From: JBOGED01 sp050743625
Lineage (GTDB): Bacteria > Actinomycetota > Nitriliruptoria > Euzebyales > Egibacteraceae
Reading direction: 5' to 3'
Assembly: GCA_050743625.1 (NCBI GenBank)
Contig: JBOGED010000471.1
Span: 1-15,715, forward strand
Length of the DNA stretch: 15,715 nt
The notes under the pieces were generated by a model. The model worked only from the letters and a program-made list of their open reading frames with translations. It was not told the origin of the DNA and made no database searches. The translations under genes were made by a program, and so were the position numbers. Positions 13,982 to 15,715 of the stretch are shown in pieces; position 1 is the stretch's first letter, and each line of letters opens with the position of its first letter.

Positions 13982-15583
13982 ATGGGGGAAAACATTGACG
14001 GGTTCACACCCGCCGAGCAGGTGGTATTGCGCCGCTATGTCACGAATGTGGACCGGCCGGTGTTCGCGCTGGTCAACCTGCCGGAGGTGGTGAAGGGGGC
14101 GCTCTTCGCCCGGTACTCGCGGTCGCCGAAGAGCCTGCGCCGCTTGCTGCTCGACGAGTTCGCCGGTGATCTCGGGGCGGCTGTGGTCGTGCACCCGACC
14201 GACGAGGCCGGTACCCGTGCGGGACGGCTTTACGTGCGGATCTTCGCCGAGTATGGGGACGACTCGGTGGCGCAGCTCGGTGGCGCGCACGTCGCGGTGG
14301 AGCAGGCGTCCAACTTGCTGACCAAGGTGCTCGAGTGGGGACGGCTGGGTGCCTACCTTGAGCAGTCGACACGGTACATGCGGTACGACGACCGCCCCGG
14401 TGGCCGCTACCGTTACTACCAAGACCCTGACATCCGCGCGTCCCGATACCACGTGGATTACGTCCGCGAGCTAGACGCCGTCTTCGCCGCCTACTCGGCG
14501 CTGTTCGAGCCCATGACGGCATGGGTCCAAGAGCGATTCCCGAAGGACGGCGACACCTCAGCGGCCGCATACCGCAACGCGATTCGCGCCAAGGTGTGCG
14601 ACCTGCTCCGTGGGCTCTTGCCCGCGGCGACGGTCTCGAACGTCGGGATCTTCGCGAGCGGCCAGGCGTACGAGCAGATGCTCCTGCGCCTTCAGAGCCA
14701 TGATCTCGCCGAGGCTCGTGAGGTCGGCGACCTCATGCTCGGCGAGCTACGCCAGGTGATCCCGAGCTTCTTGGTACGGGTGGACCGTCCGGACCGCGGC
14801 GGCGTGTGGAGCCAGTACCTCGCGGACACGCGGGCTGGCACACGCGCGGTCGCGGAGGAGCTACTGGCGGGCGTCGTGCCCGCGAACGCTCCCGACGTCC
14901 AGCTCGTCGCTTGGACCGCCGACGCCGATATCGAGCTCGTCACGGGCATGCTCTACCCCCACAGCCACCTCCCAGAGGCGCAGCTGCGCGACGTGGTCAG
15001 GCGCATGAGCGGCGAGGAACGCGCTCGCGTTGCCCGCTCCTACGTGGGTGACCGCGGCAACCGGCGGCACAAGCCTGGGCGCGCGCTGGAGCGTCTCGTC
15101 TACCGGTTCGACGTGCGCAGCGACTATGGGGCGTTCCGCGATCTGCAGCGGCATCGCCTGTTGACCATCGAGTGGCAAGAGCTTTCGCCACGGCACGGCT
15201 ACGACATGCCGATCGAGATCGCGGACGCCGGCGTCGCAGAGACCTGGCATCAGACGATGGCCCGCCAAGCCGGCCTGTGGGAGCGCCTGTACCCAGACTT
15301 CCCGCGCCAGGCGCAGTATGCGGTCGGGTTCGCGTGGAGGATCCGCTACTCCATCCAGCTGAACGCACGAGCCGCGATGCAGATGCTCGAGCTGCGGACG
15401 ACTCCGCAGGGTCATCCCTCCTACCGGCGTATCTGCCAGCGCATGCACACGCTCATCGCCGAGCAGGCGGGCCACCGCGCCGTGGCCGAGATGATGTCCT
15501 TCGTCGACCACGGCTCCCCCGACCTCGAACGCCTCGACGCCGAACGCCGCAGCGAGGCCCGCCGAGCCTCCACCCCCGGCTGA
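13982..15583 (+). CDS. Tandem ThyX-like protein (FAD-dependent thymidylate synthase homologue, two domains)
   Basis: Canonical ThyX (about 220-250 residues) makes dTMP from dUMP with FAD, NADPH and methylene-tetrahydrofolate, using the signature RHR-x7-S-x-RY. This 533-residue protein holds two ThyX-like halves. The first has YGDDSVAQ (91-98), then W119-G-R121-x7-S129-T-R131-Y132: the SxRY part is kept but RHR is lost. The second has R390-H-R392-x9-S402-P-R404-H405: RHR is kept with two extra residues before Ser. It then has LNARAAMQMLELR (460-472) and GHPSYRRI, equivalent to the ThyX dUMP-binding helix region. ATG 13982 is chosen because upstream codons are antisense to the methyltransferase. 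A thyX next to dapB is the usual actinobacterial order, so it may be the cell's thymidylate synthase or a diverged paralogue. The family is likely; the reaction is not proven. Confidence 0.8.
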   Translation: MGENIDGFTPAEQVVLRRYVTNVDRPVFALVNLPEVVKGALFARYSRSPKSLRRLLLDEFAGDLGAAVVVHPTDEAGTRAGRLYVRIFAEYGDDSVAQLGGAHVAVEQASNLLTKVLEWGRLGAYLEQSTRYMRYDDRPGGRYRYYQDPDIRASRYHVDYVRELDAVFAAYSALFEPMTAWVQERFPKDGDTSAAAYRNAIRAKVCDLLRGLLPAATVSNVGIFASGQAYEQMLLRLQSHDLAEAREVGDLMLGELRQVIPSFLVRVDRPDRGGVWSQYLADTRAGTRAVAEELLAGVVPANAPDVQLVAWTADADIELVTGMLYPHSHLPEAQLRDVVRRMSGEERARVARSYVGDRGNRRHKPGRALERLVYRFDVRSDYGAFRDLQRHRLLTIEWQELSPRHGYDMPIEIADAGVAETWHQTMARQAGLWERLYPDFPRQAQYAVGFAWRIRYSIQLNARAAMQMLELRTTPQGHPSYRRICQRMHTLIAEQAGHRAVAEMMSFVDHGSPDLERLDAERRSEARRASTPG

Positions 15584-15608
15584 AGCTCCGCTGGGCCTGT
15601 GGGGTGGA
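15569..15608 (+). terminator. Weak stem over the ThyX-like stop codon
   Basis: TCCACCCC (15569-15576) pairs with GGGGTGGA (15601-15608) across a 24-base loop that contains the stop codon. There is no U-tract. It is a possible minor terminator, much weaker than the stem at 15657. Confidence 0.25.
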
Positions 15609-15715
15609 ACGGCCTAGCGGCACAGCATTGACCTAGAGATTCAGGCGCGTCTAGCTCCCGAACAGGGATTTTGGGGCAGATGCGCCCCGAAATCCCTGTT
15701 CGGGGAACGGTGTCA
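15584..15715. other. Non-coding region at the right edge
   Basis: From the ThyX-like stop to the window end I see no gene, only the two stem-loops listed separately. What follows the window is unknown; in related genomes dapA is often near. Confidence 0.5.
15657..15704. terminator. Long stem-loop, probable (bidirectional) terminator
   Basis: A 21-bp stem (15657-15677 with 15684-15704) has a single T-G wobble pair and a six-base loop AGATGC. It lies 73 bases after the ThyX-like stop. It lacks a U-tract, as many actinobacterial stem terminators do, and its symmetry would let it work on both strands. It could also be one copy of a dispersed palindromic repeat. Confidence 0.65.

Noticed and set aside
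13796..14452. Extension of the methyltransferase frame upstream to 14452
   Set aside because: It runs antisense through the first ThyX half, while MRIIDLFAG at 13795 is the normal methyltransferase beginning.
15628..15656. TTGACC followed 17 bases later by CTAGCT as a promoter at the right edge
   Set aside because: The -35 is good but the -10 is poor, and a terminator-like stem follows at once.
1..15715. tRNA, rRNA, CRISPR arrays or insertion sequences
   Set aside because: None was recognised on either strand.

Overview
The window is a G+C-rich bacterial chromosome segment, almost certainly from an actinomycete (Actinomycetota). The support is the conserved gene order infB-ylxP-rbfA-nrnA-truB-ribF-rpsO-pnp-M16 peptidase-dapB followed by a thyX-type gene, the heavy use of stop/start overlaps (ATGA, GTGA, TGATG), a TAGGAT-type -10 box, and two genes that seem to start without a leader. 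The genus cannot be named from the sequence.

Left part (1-10911, all + strand): a housekeeping run for translation, RNA and cofactor metabolism. It starts inside infB (IF-2; the 5' end lies outside the window), then ylxP (DUF503), rbfA (30S maturation), a DHH/DHHA1 phosphoesterase of the NrnA type, truB (tRNA pseudouridine-55), ribF (FMN/FAD synthesis), rpsO (S15), pnp (PNPase), an M16 zinc peptidase and dapB (lysine/diaminopimelate pathway). Most genes touch or overlap. The non-coding gaps are 2300-2411 (perfect 15-bp inverted repeat before rbfA), 5624-5834 (promoter plus structured rpsO leader) and 6108-6341 (hairpins and an orphan ribosome-binding site between rpsO and pnp). No gap in the window exceeds 300 bases.

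Middle part (10880-13795, all - strand): a compact three-gene restriction-modification cassette, transcribed as a C5-cytosine methyltransferase, then a predicted type II restriction endonuclease, then a Vsr-type T:G mismatch endonuclease. It sits between dapB and the thyX-like gene, which are near neighbours in many actinomycetes, so it looks acquired. The last ten codons of vsr lie inside the 3' end of dapB. The endonuclease carries the residue pattern SxK-x3-RxDR with an acid 14 residues after the lysine, which I recall from the NgoMIV/Cfr10I/Bse634I group. This predicts a site with a CCGG core.

Right part (13982-15583, + strand): a 533-residue protein made of two ThyX-like halves. Each half keeps a different part of the flavin-dependent thymidylate synthase signature (WGR-x7-SxRY in the first, RHR-x9-SPRH in the second). 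This is the most unusual gene here. The window closes with a 21-bp stem-loop (15657-15704) that probably ends transcription.

The 186-bp gap between the divergent methyltransferase and ThyX-like genes has -10-like boxes six bases before each start codon and two GCCGGCAC direct repeats, each containing a CCGG-core palindrome.
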